Source of the DNA: Sinohyriopsis cumingii
Taxonomy: Eukaryota; Mollusca; Bivalvia; Unionida; Unionidae
NCBI GenBank assembly: GCA_028554795.2
Contig: CM068842.1
Coordinates: 47,389,574 to 47,453,573, forward strand
DNA length: 64,000 bases
Direction: 5' to 3'
Shown: piece after piece, positions 51,609 through 63,793 of the stretch
How positions within the stretch are numbered: the stretch's first letter is position 1
Layout of the letters: the number at the start of each line of letters is the position of its first letter
Made by a program: the position numbers and the translations under genes
Notes under the pieces: model-generated
Seen by the model: the letters and a program-made list of their open reading frames with translations, nothing else
Database searches by the model: none
Told to the model about the DNA's origin: nothing

Positions 51609-52683
51609 TTTTTATGTTATGCTCATTTTCTTATTCTAAGGCTTAATTATGTTTTTTTTTTAAATACACTCGAAACAAAGTAACTGAATGTATGCCGTAA
51701 CTAAATAAACAAGCGCTGATTCATCATTACACAACAACAGCATTATTAATGCGCACATAACTCCGCCCAGATAAATATGAACATGTTCGCCCGTTAGACA
51801 TAATTTTCAAAACAAAATGGCGTTGCGGTCTACTTATAATTGTAATTTGGAGTCATATTGTGAATGAATGCGCATTACAACAACTTTTCCATTTGATCTG
51901 GAATAAATAGATGTTGGTATTTTTGTCGATTCTACAAAATTCGTGATTATGGAGTGGATTTATGTGACAATTCTACACGAAGTACATCGGATTTCAGCGG
52001 CGACGGAGCTGCATGTTGACATCTGCAAGTGTTTCTGTTCTGCCATTGAATGTTTGAAATCATAATGTGGGGAACATATTAAGTCTTTCAATTGCAATGA
52101 TGAAAAAGACGCTATGGAATAATGGAATAAATGTTTATATAATTCTGAATAGGGTAAGGGGAATGTAATTACACTTGGAATATTGTCGAAATTACAGTAC
52201 AATTTCTAAACGTGTAATCAGGCGTGAGAAACCATGACATGGCTCATGTAATTCGGACTTGCAGAACTAAGAAAGTAAATTTTGAGGAAATTCAGGATGT
52301 AAAAATGTAAGAATATTTTTTGCCATTCTTATTACCAGCTAAAGAAGACAGTTTATGCATTGTCACTTGCTAGTTATTTGTAAGGACCCTGTCTGGCGTC
52401 TATAACTAGCATAAATTCGAAACACTGTATCAAAAACGTTAAAGCAGAATGTGCCAAAGCAGCTGGTATGTGGCAGTTCACTAAACATCTGTTTTAGTTC
52501 ATTCAGTTGGTTTACTTCATCCACAGACCAATAAAATAAATCAAAAGTGCATGCGTCTGCGTCCATTGTTTGAGTACAAAAGAAAGTAGTTCAATATGAA
52601 TTGAACACGAGTTCAATATAGTAAAATACGGCACGATTCTGACAATGTAAAGTTAACGGAGAAAAAAAATGTGCAAATAATAA
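51609..52683. other. Intergenic, nothing firm recognised
   Basis: A short stretch at 51765-51840 has a GC-box-like ccgccc and an aaaatggcg motif that recalls YY1-type start-site elements, which is too little for a promoter call. Nothing else stands out. Confidence 0.4.
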
Positions 52684-53005
52684 TTTGTCATCTTTATGAT
52701 TCACAGTATTTTGCCAACTGTATGATTCACAACATTTAGTCTTCTTTACGATTCACAGTATTTAGTCGTAAGATTCACTGTGTTATACAGTCTGTTCGAT
52801 TCCAGCATTTGGTCCTCTGTATGATTCACAATATTTAGTCGTCTTCACGATTCAGTGTTTGGTCGTCCGTGCGATTTACAGTATGTTGTCGTCTGCATGA
52901 TTTACATTTTTTTTTACTGTATATGGTTTGTCGTCTGTGTGATTTACAGTATTTAGTTTTCCCTCTGTTTACATTAGTTTTGTTGTTTGTATGGTATTCA
53001 GTATT
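52684..53005 (+). repeat. 26-bp dispersed minisatellite, locus 2
   Basis: Units of about tttagtcgtctgtatgattc acagta recur about a dozen times with substitutions and indels. It is the same family as locus 1 (51262) and locus 3 (54530). Confidence 0.87.
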
Positions 53006-54467
53006 GTAATTATACTATGGCAAGTCAAAATCCTGTCGTTGACCGCATTTTTGGATTCTCTTTCAGAAGTAGACACTAAAATTTCCTTGTGAAAGGATGT
53101 GCTTGCTGCCGTTCCTTTTTTTCTTCAATTCCATGCTTGTGTAACGCTTTCCTCCTTTTGACCTCAGTAGAGTCACTAAAATACCAATACTTATGTGGAA
53201 GAACAGTTATTCATCAATCAATTATTGACCTATCGTCATAGCTAGTGTGAGATCCAAAAGCTTTCGAAATAAATTTTTATTCATAAGATGTGAAATAGAA
53301 ATTAAAGATAAACAGTTTGGCTTTAGGCGACATCCCTTGACTGACGCGTGTTTGTTTGCCTTCAATGATGTCGTTAATTGCTATCATCGATAACGGTAGT
53401 CAATCTTATCTGTGAGTATCTGAGGTTAAGACTCATTTTGGCAGAATAAATCATTTTACCCTGATCGAAATGCCGGGTAAAAAATGTTAAATTTTATGAT
53501 AATTTGCAATTTAATTGGTACCACAACAGTTTTGTGAAAAGTGGGGTTAAATGTCATATATGCCTTTCCGTTAAACTATTGTTGTGTGGCAAGGAGTTAT
53601 TTTACCTCACTTTTCTGTTTTATGTGCAATACTGATGACCTGAATTGTGATTTTAATAGGTCTTATAATGAATCGAATACCATGGTTTATTTATTAATAA
53701 CTTCAGTAACATTGATGATATTTTTAGTGCTTAGCCCATATATTAGGATAGTATGACAATGATTAAAAAATATGTGTGCTTTTCGCATTACTAAATTTTG
53801 TAGAATACAATACTATAATGACTATATTTATATATGTATGTGTTTCAAAACCGAATAAAATCAATAAAAACAAAAAGAAAATGTAAAAACTCCATATCCG
53901 AGGTTAGACTTTGCGAAGAAAAGCTGCTGTTTGTAAATGAGCATAAGTACCATGGGCATATGATTTGTTCTGATTTGATAGATGATAGATATATACAAAG
54001 ATATTATCGTTTTAATTATCTACGAGTAAATACGTTTTAAGGTCTTTAAAATGCTTTACATATTTAAAATGGATTGCTTTTAAGTCGATTATAGTGAATT
54101 TGCATTAATCTTCTCTCTGGACCTTTTTTCATCTTTTAAAATGAGGCGATTAACTGATACAACAATTGGTTTAGATTTTAAATGGGTTTAAAAAGGCGCC
54201 ATAGTGTTATGAAAATGTGTGAATAAGAATGTTAAAAGTCGTTTCGTTATACTTAGAAAAACTGTGCATTCATCTATAAATAGATTGGCCATTAGCAATA
54301 AGAGAATATTGAAAGTATTTACACGTTGCCCTAATTCATCAAAAGTTGTTCACTGGAGAAAAATGTTGTATTAATATTTTTGTCATATCTTTTATGAAAT
54401 TGGTCTGTTATAGATGGATGGATGGACAAAAGAAAGAGAAAAACATGAATGTCGACTTAAGTCTAAA

Positions 54468-54471
<4 letters not shown>
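53006..54471. other. Intergenic, nothing recognised
   Basis: AT-rich, with no gene or element identified. Confidence 0.6.

Positions 54472-54506
<35 letters not shown>
54472..54506 (+). repeat. (TTA)n microsatellite
   Basis: About 11-12 TTA units directly upstream of the third 26-bp minisatellite locus. Confidence 0.95.
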
Positions 54507-54529
54507 GGCTGTCTGTCATATTGTGGTTT

Positions 54530-54716
54530 TTTTACGTCTGCATGATTCACAGTATTTTGTGGTCCGTGCGTATAAATCAGAGCATGTTGTCGTTGGTATT
54601 ATTCAGAATATTTTGTCGTCTATACGGTTCACAGTATGTATTCGTCTGTGTAATTCACAATACTGAGTCATCTGCACAATTCACGGCATTTAGTCATCTG
54701 TACGATTTACAGTTAG
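54530..54716 (+). repeat. 26-bp dispersed minisatellite, locus 3
   Basis: Six to seven diverged units of the same type as at 51262 and 52684 (cgtctgcatgattcacagta, ttttgtggtc and so on). A 25-bp phrase with gaatgaattc also recurs three times at 54905-54965, unrelated to this family. Confidence 0.85.
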
Positions 54717-54965
54717 TACGACTCTGTGGCATTAAACTAAGCAACAGAAATAAGCGAAAACCATTAACTTTGTGTAAATATTCAACAAATGTTTCTTTTT
54801 TAAACCTGGAATACAAAGTGAAAATTTAAAAGAAACTTACAGTATTATGAATTAAATCAAAAATAGTCTTAAAAGTTCTATCGCATTTCCAAAAAGAATA
54901 GAGCATTCCGAATGAATTTAGTGGTATTCCTAATGAATTCCAGTGGTATTCCGAATGAATTCCTA

Positions 54966-57900
54966 TTGTAATAAATTTGGGGTATGCGCTATTTGTATAC
55001 ACCTTTCCATTTAAAGATGTATGAGATATTTGTAATTGCTAGTTTGGTTATGAGAAGTCGGTGTTGGGGAAATATTCCTCAGCCCGAGCAATTAAACTAT
55101 TGCTAGGGGCAACGTAACAGAGTGCAGTGTTGATGAGATTTCATGAAAGCATGGTTTAATTTTGTGGTGAGTTCAGGTCAGAGCCGCATATGTGGGTCTT
55201 TAGCCAAGTAGTCCTATTAAAATCTAATTGTGTTGATTGATTGTGTATCTGCATATGAAGTGTTTGTGATAGGGACTGATAATTTTTACAGTGAAATAAT
55301 TGAGAAGGCATTTTTTCCATTATCTGAATGGTGTAGAGTTACAGGCGGAATGAAGCTTAAACTCATCATGTGACTGACCAAGGGATAGAGTAGAAAAAAT
55401 AGTTCCCTGTATTTGGTATTTGAGTTGTATTAATATTTTCAATGTGTGAAGTATCGGTGCTACCGTTCCGGAATTGTAATAAGTAGAAACCATGCAGTTA
55501 TGAGGTTGCCATGCAATTGTGACGTTTTTTATATATATATATTTGTGGTCATGCATTGATTAGAGAAAAATTATTTATAGTCTGGGCGCGATGGAATGTC
55601 CAGCAGACAACGGTTGTTGTCGAGAAGTCCTTGGAAATCAGGGGGAAACAACGACTTCTAGCTGGATTCACGCATGGGTTAGATTCCCTCAGTAAAGATA
55701 CCCTTTGGCTTATTACATTATATTGAATGTGTTGATTTGCCACCAACTATGAATGTGCTAATGTTCCAACAGTCTTAATGGTTCACAATGACATAATCCA
55801 GAATGTCGTTGAATAAATTCACAATAATTCCAAAATAGTGATTTAGTCATGAAGTCATTGAGCATTTTGCAATTCCAATTAATAATTTGACCAAATAAAT
55901 CCTCTAAAAGTATAACTCAACAAATCTAAAAGAGCGATTCCACTAGAGAGATGTTAAACTATGAATGAATAATTCTGATGTAAACAATCTTTATAAAAAT
56001 TAAAAAAAACAAAAACACAATAGGATGAATTGGATGCAGGTCAAAATTTCAAATTTTTAAACAAGTTCAGGCCTTTTACTTCAGTTGTATTAAAGAACAT
56101 GACAAATATCAGGCAGACATGGAATTTCCAAGGGAAAACCAACGTCCTTAACTCAGATCCAAGTAAACATGCTTACCTATCAGTGCTACTTATCTTAAAA
56201 TATAATCTAAAATCATAAGCAAAAATTAGCCATGTAATATGTTATTTACAAAACAACTCTTACAATCTAAAATCATCGACAAAAGTTAAACATACAATAT
56301 AGATATACTTAGCAATATTGTATCATTAGCACTTTCTTTAATATCACTTTCATAATCTTGTCTTAATCGTTGCCTGAAATTTTGCGACCCATAATAATTA
56401 TTTTTTATGCACGTGTTTGTGTGGTTTTGGTTAATTTTGATATACTCTCTATTGTGCCGCCATTAATATTGATTCTTTAAGACAGTACCGAGGCGCCCCA
56501 AAGTCAACAAAATCTTCATTAACAGCACCATGCGGTTGTCAGTGTGTCTATAGCTTCGTATTTAAAAGACCTGGCTTATTATTCTTGGAAATGTGATATA
56601 TAATGTATGTATATATCCTGAAAATCGTCACCGCTTCTTGCATTTCATTAACCATTCAAGATGCTGACATGTTGAAATTTGCGATGGGATTCGCGTCTCA
56701 TCCAGCAGTCAAACCTGTCTTAATCAGTTACCGGTTGGAAATGAGAACGGTTGCCTTCTTTGACACATGGTTGGTTAAGAGAGGAAAATTGAAATGATAA
56801 TTAGGTCCAATGGATGTGGAAAAGGGAACTGTTTAAAACAAATAGTTGTTTAATTGAGGCGAGCTTTAAAGAAGATGTTGATGTATTTTGTCCTCAGTTA
56901 TGAAACTAGACCTAGAATTTATTAGCTATTCAAGTCGGCGATAAAAAAAAGTCAATTTTAAAGTTATGAATTTTACATTTAAAAAAATAATTTTATGGAA
57001 AATGAGCACAACCTTCAGTAATAACACAGAATACTCGTGCAGATTCTCCAGATGAAAGCATACTTTCTAAATACTGATTTATAAGTACCGTTACCTTCAT
57101 TATGGCTCCGTTTACAACTTTACTCTCCTGATATTTAACATATCAGAACGCAGAGAGGTTTCACTTGAGATGGTCCCATTTTACTACTTCATTTCGTGCA
57201 AAATTTACAGTCGCATGGAACTGGTGTTTCCGAATGTTATCAACGTTTTCATTGGCCTTGTTTGAAAGAACCGACAGTTTTGTTAACTTCTTTCTCATAA
57301 GGTATTTTCCATTTGGCCTACATGAGTTTTGGGTTCTCTTCATTTAAATAATATATTTTTCCTTCCCCATTCCAGTACTTTTATACGCCATAAAACTTTA
57401 AAATGTCATAGTTGATTAAAAATAATTTTCCAGATTTTAAAAAAATTCCAATCTCGATTCTAGTTCACAACTAATATATTTTTCTTGCTTCCATTTGGGG
57501 GTGGGGTGGGCTTTGTTACCTTGCATATCTTTAATGAAAGAGATTTTTAAAATGAGACGATAATTTCAACACGTTAATCGTTTCAAATTCTTATAACAAT
57601 TTTTCCATTATGTTGGGCAAATACAGCAGTACAAGGCTTCAAGATTTCAAAGAAGGATCTATGTGATAAGCTTACACAAGCTGACAGATACTGTAGAAAC
57701 ACAAAAGGAAATATCAGAATAATATGTTCCAGCAATTCTTTTTAATGAGCTATGAATAGGTGACTGGATCGTTTGTTCATGCAATGTATCACGACATCAC
57801 ATAAACGTTCACGTCCAACCATAACTGTTTTAAAGGCCATTTTTTATAAATAAAACAAAGATAGCTCAAGCCGCCTCCTCCCCCTCCCCCTGTCTATCCC

Positions 57901-58102
57901 GTGCATGTGCCTGCAGTAGGTGGTGAGGAAATAAAGGACACAACCCGTTGAAAATTGTTCTGCATTTGTTTCTTTAATCCGCGCACATTTATTCTCACAC
58001 GCGCATATACAAATGTATTTAGCCATAAGACTTATGAAAAGAGTTAAAAACTTATCATTTTCGTACAGCATGCAACAATGCGATGCTTTTATTTTAATAG
58101 AT

Positions 58103-58104
<2 letters not shown>
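54966..58104. other. Intergenic, nothing firm recognised
   Basis: Around 55590-55720 the + strand has a phrase (LLAGFTHG) of the kind found in integrase or recombinase proteins of mobile elements; it is short and isolated. Open frames of about 60 codons on both strands at 57161-57347 have no support. No repeats or terminal inverted repeats were identified. Confidence 0.4.

Positions 58105-58148
<44 letters not shown>
58105..58148 (+). repeat. (CT)n microsatellite
   Basis: About 22 CT units, uninterrupted. Confidence 0.96.
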
Positions 58149-58149
<1 letters not shown>

Positions 58150-58386
58150 ACTCGAAAGATAGTTTAATAAAATCCATACTCTCCATTAAAACGTTTTTGC
58201 ATAGAGCACATGTCATTTACATACTAATTTAAATCATGTTAACATCCTGTAGTTTGCAATGTATTTAACTGCCATATTAACCCTTTTGGGCGCACGCGAC
58301 GTAAATCCAAGTAATCAATCAATCAATATTAACCAGTATTCGTTGGTTTCAATGATTTGTTGCATCGTATTCTATTTCCCAGAAGG

Positions 58387-58553
58387 CATTGCCGGATTGA
58401 ACCCTATGGTGGCCCTTAGGCCCTTAGGCAGTCGAAATCTTGGGGTCCCCCTAGCAAATTATCTCCTAATACGTTTTATCAATATTATTTTGATCCGTTG
58501 TCGCGGGGCTCCTAGGCTGGTGCCTACTCTGCTGGTATGGTAATCCGGCACTG
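58387..58553. mobile_element. 167-bp hAT-type MITE with perfect 8-bp target-site duplication
   Basis: The ends are inverted: left cattgccggattgaacc, right ggtaatccggcactg (reverse complement cagtgccggattacc). CCAGAAGG is duplicated exactly at 58379-58386 and 58554-58561. The 8-bp duplication and CAnTG-like ends fit the hAT superfamily. The interior is GC-rich and non-coding, so it would depend on a transposase from elsewhere. Confidence 0.92.
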
Positions 58554-58905
58554 CCAGAAGGGGCGTGGTATTCCATTGATGGACCAGTAACCTATATTGT
58601 ATACTAAATCGAAAGCAATTGAAATTAATTTTTAATCTTTCTCACGCGTGTCTTTAGGCCTAAAAGCATATTACTGCGGAATAAAAAGAAAATATATTCA
58701 GTTGGAAATCTAATTTGCAAGTTAAATACAACTGTCATGTTAATTACGTCTTGAATTGGTAAACAAACACTAAATTAACACTATAGTTACAGTATGCTAC
58801 CATGTGTCACTGCATTCCACCCGTTACTAACTGTACGAGGTTCTTTTCAACTCTGATTTTGAACATTCGTTTAAAATTAACTGTTAAACACACATCATTA
58901 TAAAA

Positions 58906-59165
58906 GCAATCAATTCATAATAGCTAGACAAAATTTACCAGACACAGTCAAACTTCTAGCAATCAATTCATAATAGCTAGATAAATTTACCACAGTCAAA
59001 CTTCTAGCAATCAATTCATAATAGCTAGACAAATTTACCAGACACAGTCAAACTTATAGCAATCAATTCATAATAGCTAGACAAAATTTACCAGACACAG
59101 TCAAACTTCTAGCAATCAATTCATAATAGCTAGACAAAATTTACCAGACACAGTCAAACTTATAG
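58906..59165 (+). repeat. 53-bp tandem array, 5 copies
   Basis: The unit is gcaatcaattcataatagct, agacaaaatttaccagacac, agtcaaacttcta. Starts are at 58906, 58959, 59007, 59059 and 59112; the second unit has a 5-bp deletion. The short gap 58562-58905 before it shows nothing. Confidence 0.95.
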
Positions 59166-59575
59166 CTTCTCTTTGATTAATTGAAATAGTTTGTAGTTGA
59201 TTTTGAAACACTTTCATCTTATTTAAGTAAAATTAACACAATAAATGTACAATCCTAGAAGACTTGAATTCATCACGCCATAAAAATGACTTTTACAGAT
59301 AATGTTAACTTAGTGCTAAAACCAGTGCTTACTCAGCTCGATTCATAATACAAGGGGGAGGCAGGTATATAGTAATGATTCTTCAACTGTTAATTTCACT
59401 TTTGAATTCAATCAATATTGGGGGAGAATTTTCACGAACATGAATTTGGCGATCAATTTATTACATCGCCATTAGACTTTGAGCTTATTTGCATAGAATT
59501 ACAGGAATAGGGGTGCTAAAAATATAAATTTGCAAGTTTCACTGTTCCTGATCATTTTTTACTTTTGTTGTATTT

Positions 59576-59640
59576 ATGTTGTCCTGTCATATGCTGTCCT
59601 GTCATATGTTGTCCCGTCATATGTTGTCATGTCCTACAGT
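59576..59640 (+). repeat. 17-bp tandem repeat, 3-4 copies
   Basis: The unit gtcctgtcatatgttgt recurs with small changes. The surrounding 59166-60303 has no other recognisable feature. Confidence 0.8.
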
Positions 59641-60303
59641 ATATTGTTTGGTACGGGTAAATACTAGACGACTGAAAACGGAAATATGTCATCTAAGCAT
59701 GTTTAGAGCAGTAAATTGCAATTAATTCAAGTAAGTGAGACGCGCATTTTCATTTTTGTTTTCTTTTTTGCTTGAACAGCTTTAAGTAGAATCCTATCCT
59801 GTTAAAAAGATGAAACATTTGAAAGGCAACTGACCTACCAAATTACATCCAATTATGTGCAAGGGTTGAAGAGCTATACTGGTTAAAAGCGACATCACGT
59901 GAGAACAAATGAAGTTAATTGTCAAGGGACATAACTATATCCATACTGCAGCTGACGAGGCAAAACGCATAAAATAAACACCTAGGTACACTCCACCAAA
60001 ATGCATCAGAATATGTGAATGGCTTTTGATCTATGCTGGTTAAAATGATCTGCTTTGAAGACATGTAATACTGGTATAAGAAAGAAAGTAATTCAAATAA
60101 GTGGATCTCAACAGACGAAACTTTTAAACGACGCATCTATATGTACAACATGACATTTTACCTGCAACATGGTTCTCAGCTGTTTACAAGACGTGTGAAC
60201 AGACGGACAGATGAACGAACGAACGTAGTGATTACTATAATGATCCCATACCTAGATGAGGGGTATTAAAACCGTAAACAGATTGTACATAATCCCTCTT
60301 TAG

Positions 60304-60487
60304 TAACATCGCATACATCAATATGTTTGATCCGACACCCAGATGGTTGAGCGTAAAGACAGCATTCTTTGAGAAAGTCAGTGACCCTTTAGACTGGACA
60401 AAGGCTAACACTCGGTACGACTCAGATTATAGCAAAGGCAGCATCAACGACGGCCCAAAAGCGCTGCTCGCGAAACAATCTATTATG
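60304..60487 (+). CDS. Candidate exon of an unrecognised gene
   Basis: After the pyrimidine-rich acceptor taatccctctttag, one leading base and 61 open codons run to the donor ATG|gtaatg. The text is protein-like and hydrophilic: MFDPTPRWLSVKTAFFEKVS, DPLDWTKANTRYDSDYSKGS, INDGPKALLAKQ. It is clearly less AT-rich than the surroundings. Composition and borders make this the best exon candidate outside PRPF8, but I cannot assign a family. It might be part of a cytoplasmic tail or a linker exon. Confidence 0.45.
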
Positions 60488-60739
60488 GTAATGTATATTA
60501 TTTCCACGATGATCCAGACGAAAAGCTGACCAAATTTTCTAATTTCAGATTTCTTAGAATTTATTTCGTAGAGTAATTAAGTAGATCGTGCAATCAGTCA
60601 GTCAGTTAGTCCAGCAATCTATGCATGCATCAGTGGTGAAAGTAGCCGTGCCTTTTTGAACAGGCCTACCATTACAAAAAGAGCTTCTGTGTACCTTCCT
60701 GGGATTTGTACATTTCTTATGTACATATACATACAGAAC

Positions 60740-60796
<57 letters not shown>

Positions 60797-60811
60797 AGAG
60801 AGAGAGAGAGA
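60740..60811 (+). repeat. Compound microsatellite (TG)n(GA)n
   Basis: About 26 TG units followed by about 9 GA units. Open frames across it are artefacts. The stretch 60812-61244 shows nothing else. Confidence 0.96.
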
Positions 60812-61244
60812 AATAGGGAGAGAGATATAGATAATACTGGGCTGAATAAATAAAAAACTTGAAAGCTAAATTTCCAAACAGATAATGTGCGCTGAATGTT
60901 TTCTAAATGCAATACACTAAGCTCAAACATTTCAGGATGATTCCTTAAGTACCACCTGAGTATAAAAATGCAATACGACATGAAAAGAGTTAGTCAAATT
61001 TATCTTCAGTCCAGTGCTGTAAAATCATAAAAGCAACTATTCATTTCTGGTTGTATCCCTGGCTTTTTTTCTTCCCCCAAGATATCTAAAATGCAAATCT
61101 TTATATGATCTTCATAAAGTAATTATCCCCTTTAATAAAATGGACCCCTCATATAACAAATAAAGTAGACAATTAAATTTGTGGAGATCACAGATATTCA
61201 GATTAAAAGAAAAACAAATATTAGCACTATTTTCATCTTATTTA

Positions 61245-61466
61245 TTGAATGTTCGTACTCGCTTATAAGCCGGGTCCAACTGCAAACTGCACAGACGAAG
61301 ATCTGATGTCGCATCATGCGCCGGCAGATCTTGGTCTGTGCAGTTTGTTACAAGTAATCAGTAGAACAATCAGTATTGATCCTGATCCGCAAATGCATGA
61401 TACGATGACATATAAGGGTCTATATTGTTTGAAGTTGGATTCGACTTATAAGTCGATGAAAATGGC
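61245..61466. mobile_element. Nested inverted-repeat (fold-back) element
   Basis: The outer arms are cgcttataagccgggtccaac near 61259-61280 and gttggattcgacttataagt near 61434-61455, inverted with a few mismatches. An inner pair, caaactgcacagacgaagat at 61283 and its inverted partner cagatcttggtctgtgcagt at 61325, is nearly perfect. A related left half lies at 29397-29500. The interior is non-coding. Confidence 0.75.
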
Positions 61467-61837
61467 TAATAGTTTCTATACATTTAATTGAACACATACT
61501 TTTCCAAAATAAATTATAGCCAGTCTTCGTCATGAACTGGGCAGGGAGAATTTTTGACGTATTTACTTTTATGAGTTGGTTAGTACCACATATGGACTGA
61601 TACTTACTGTTACTGTGCTGAAAGGTGACACAAGTCGAGTGAAATAACCTAGTAGCTCGAACCAGCTTATTGTACGTGCTTATATCGACCTTACATATTT
61701 ACGTATCAGCCCACTACACTACTAAGATCATGGAAAGTTCCAGCTGCAAAGAGCTCTTCGACATTACTAACAAGCTAATGTAAAGGAACAAATCTACACC
61801 ACTTCCAACTACCTTCCCTCCAGTCGACCTTCCGGAC

Positions 61838-62557
61838 ATGTTTGCAGATTTCTTCCGTGACAAAGTACAAACCATTAGAGATAAGCTTGACACCACAATT
61901 TCAATTGTTTCGTCACCATACAGTTGTGATACAGAATTTGAGCGGCAACCATTAGCAGCATTTGAACCTGTCTCTATGGATTTCGTACGTACAATCCTGA
62001 TGAAGAGTGCACCAAAGTCATGTGAACTTGATCCAATTCCAACATCACTGCTGCTTGAGTGCTTAGATCCAGTATTGCCTTCACTAACTGATGTTATTAA
62101 TACCTCTCTCTCATCTGGGGAATTCCCATCATTTTTCAAAACTGCCATTGTAAAGCCACTGCTGAAGAAACCAACACTAGACAATAACGATTTAAAGAAC
62201 TACCGCCCAGTTTCTAATCTCCCATTCATATCAAAAATCTTAAAAAAGGTTGTTCTATCCCAGCTTGTATCTCATCTAAATTCAAACAGTCTTTTTAGCA
62301 ATGTACAATATACATATCGCCCTTGCCACAGTACTGAAACTACTCTTCTAAAAGTAGTTAATAACATTCTCTCTGCGTTGGATAGCGGAAAGATTACAGT
62401 CCTCACCCTCCGTGATTTGTTTGCAGCATTTGACACAATAGACCATGATATATTACTTCGCCGTCTCCGGCATGTATTTGGCATTCATGATACAGCCTTA
62501 CTGTGGTTCAAGTCCTACTTTGTCAAATGCAAATGGAATAAACTTCAGCCCAGTTGA
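61838..62557 (+). pseudogene. LINE reverse transcriptase, N-terminal fragment
   Basis: An open stretch of 239 codons begins MFADFFRDKVQTIRDKLD and covers the reverse transcriptase fingers and first catalytic Asp (AAFDTIDHD). It ends where the frame is lost just after WFKSYF. In an intact relative the frame continues into the GVPQGS motif, which here sits in another frame. Confidence 0.9.
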
Positions 62558-62651
62558 TCTATGTTGTGGTGTTCCACATGGGTCTGTTCGTGGACCTGTT
62601 CTCTTCATTCTATACACTCAGTCGCTCTGAAGTGTCATAGATCATCATCCA

Positions 62652-63509
62652 GTGTCTCACCATTTGTCCGCGGATGACACCCAAATATACAAATCTAGCC
62701 ACCCAACTGAAGTTGATCCTACCATCCAAGGTGTAGAGAGGTGTATTTCTGATGTGAAATGTAACAAGCTGCAGATGAATGATGATAAAACTGTGGCCAT
62801 TCTGATCACAACACAAAGACTTTCTCATTCACATCCTTTACCTCAAACAATAAATATCAGCAACACCAACATTAAATTCACACAATCAGTACGAAACCTA
62901 GGTATTACTCTGAACAGTACTCTCACATTGCACCAACATGTCATGAACATATGCAAGGCTGCATATCTTGAGCTGAGACGCATCAGCTCAATTCGCAAAT
63001 ATCTTTCAGTGGATGCCACTAAAACACTTGTGTGTTCATTAGTACTTTCAAGACTGGACTATTGTAACTCAATTCTGTCTGGTTCATCTCAATATCTGCT
63101 CCAGAAACTTCAAAAAGTTCAAAACACAGCTGCTCGGATCATACTTAGAGTACCACGATCAGAGCACACCTCCCCGCTGCTCTGTACCCTACACTGGCTA
63201 TCTATTCGATCCAGAATCAAACACAAAAGTTGTTCTCTGTGCTACGTTTCACTGTCCAACTCTAGTCCAACATACCTATCCGACCTCACCGATGTGTACA
63301 CACCAGCAAGATACTTACGCTCCTCTTCGGACAATCGTATACTCATTATTCCCACTATGAAAACAAAACCATATGGACAGCGTTCTTTTGCATACCAGGG
63401 CCCAGCAACGTGGAATGAATTGCCCACTGAACTTAGACACAAAGATACAGTGATCACATTCAAGAATGCTCTCAAAACTCACTTATTTCGACTGCAAGAA
63501 CAAACATAA
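62652..63509 (+). pseudogene. LINE reverse transcriptase, C-terminal fragment
   Basis: An open stretch of 285 codons begins with SADDTQIYKSSHPTE, which contains the catalytic Asp pair. It continues through the thumb and the conserved C-terminal part (SRLDYCNSILSG, QNTAARIILRVPRSEH, LHWLSIRSRIKHK, FAYQGPATWNELP) to the natural end LFRLQEQT. The real frame extends upstream to GVPHGSVRGP, interrupted by a stop near 62628. Confidence 0.92.
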
Positions 63510-63737
63510 AGACCTAATAATGTTTCCTACCTTAAATATTCTCAGCATGTTTTTTTTTAAAAAATGTTTTCTAATTTCATGGTGTTTGTTTTTGTAATCA
63601 TATAATTTTATGTTTTTTTATCTTATAGGTGTTGTCTAATGTTGTAAAGCGCTTAGAGCTTCTAAAGATTAGGCGCTATACAAAGTCCTCATTCTTAATA
63701 TTATTATTATTATTATTATCATTATTATATAATATAA

Positions 63738-63738
<1 letters not shown>

Positions 63739-63793
<55 letters not shown>
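63739..63793 (+). repeat. Compound microsatellite (GT)n(GA)n
   Basis: GT units followed by slightly interrupted GA units directly after the LINE's ATT-rich tail. The remaining sequence to 64000 shows nothing recognisable. Confidence 0.95.

Larger units (their letters stand above)
61705..63720 (+). mobile_element. CR1/L2-type LINE, 5'-truncated and inactive
   Basis: The copy retains the C-terminal half of the ORF2-type protein and the 3' UTR. The reverse transcriptase core is clear: YRPVSNLPFISKILKKVV, the first catalytic Asp in DLFAAFDTIDHD, GVPHGSVRGPVLFILY and the ADD motif (SADDTQIYKSS). The end region continues to NALKTHLFRLQEQT. The apurinic endonuclease is absent. Frames change near 62520 after a small deletion, and stops lie near 61777 and 62628. 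The 3' end gttgtaaagcgcttagagct, aggcgctatacaaag and an (ATT)n tail are typical of this LINE group. Confidence 0.93.

Noticed and set aside
51765-51840. GC-box-like ccgccc and aaaatggcg motif as a possible promoter.
   Set aside because: Single short motifs occur by chance; the reading after the ATG closes after 16 codons and no exon follows.
55549-55746. Phrase LLAGFTHG on the + strand, like parts of recombinase or reverse transcriptase proteins of mobile elements.
   Set aside because: It is too short and isolated to define an element; no repeats or further domains were seen nearby.
57161-57347. Overlapping 60-codon frames on both strands.
   Set aside because: Mirror-image open frames of this size without borders or similarity are probably chance.
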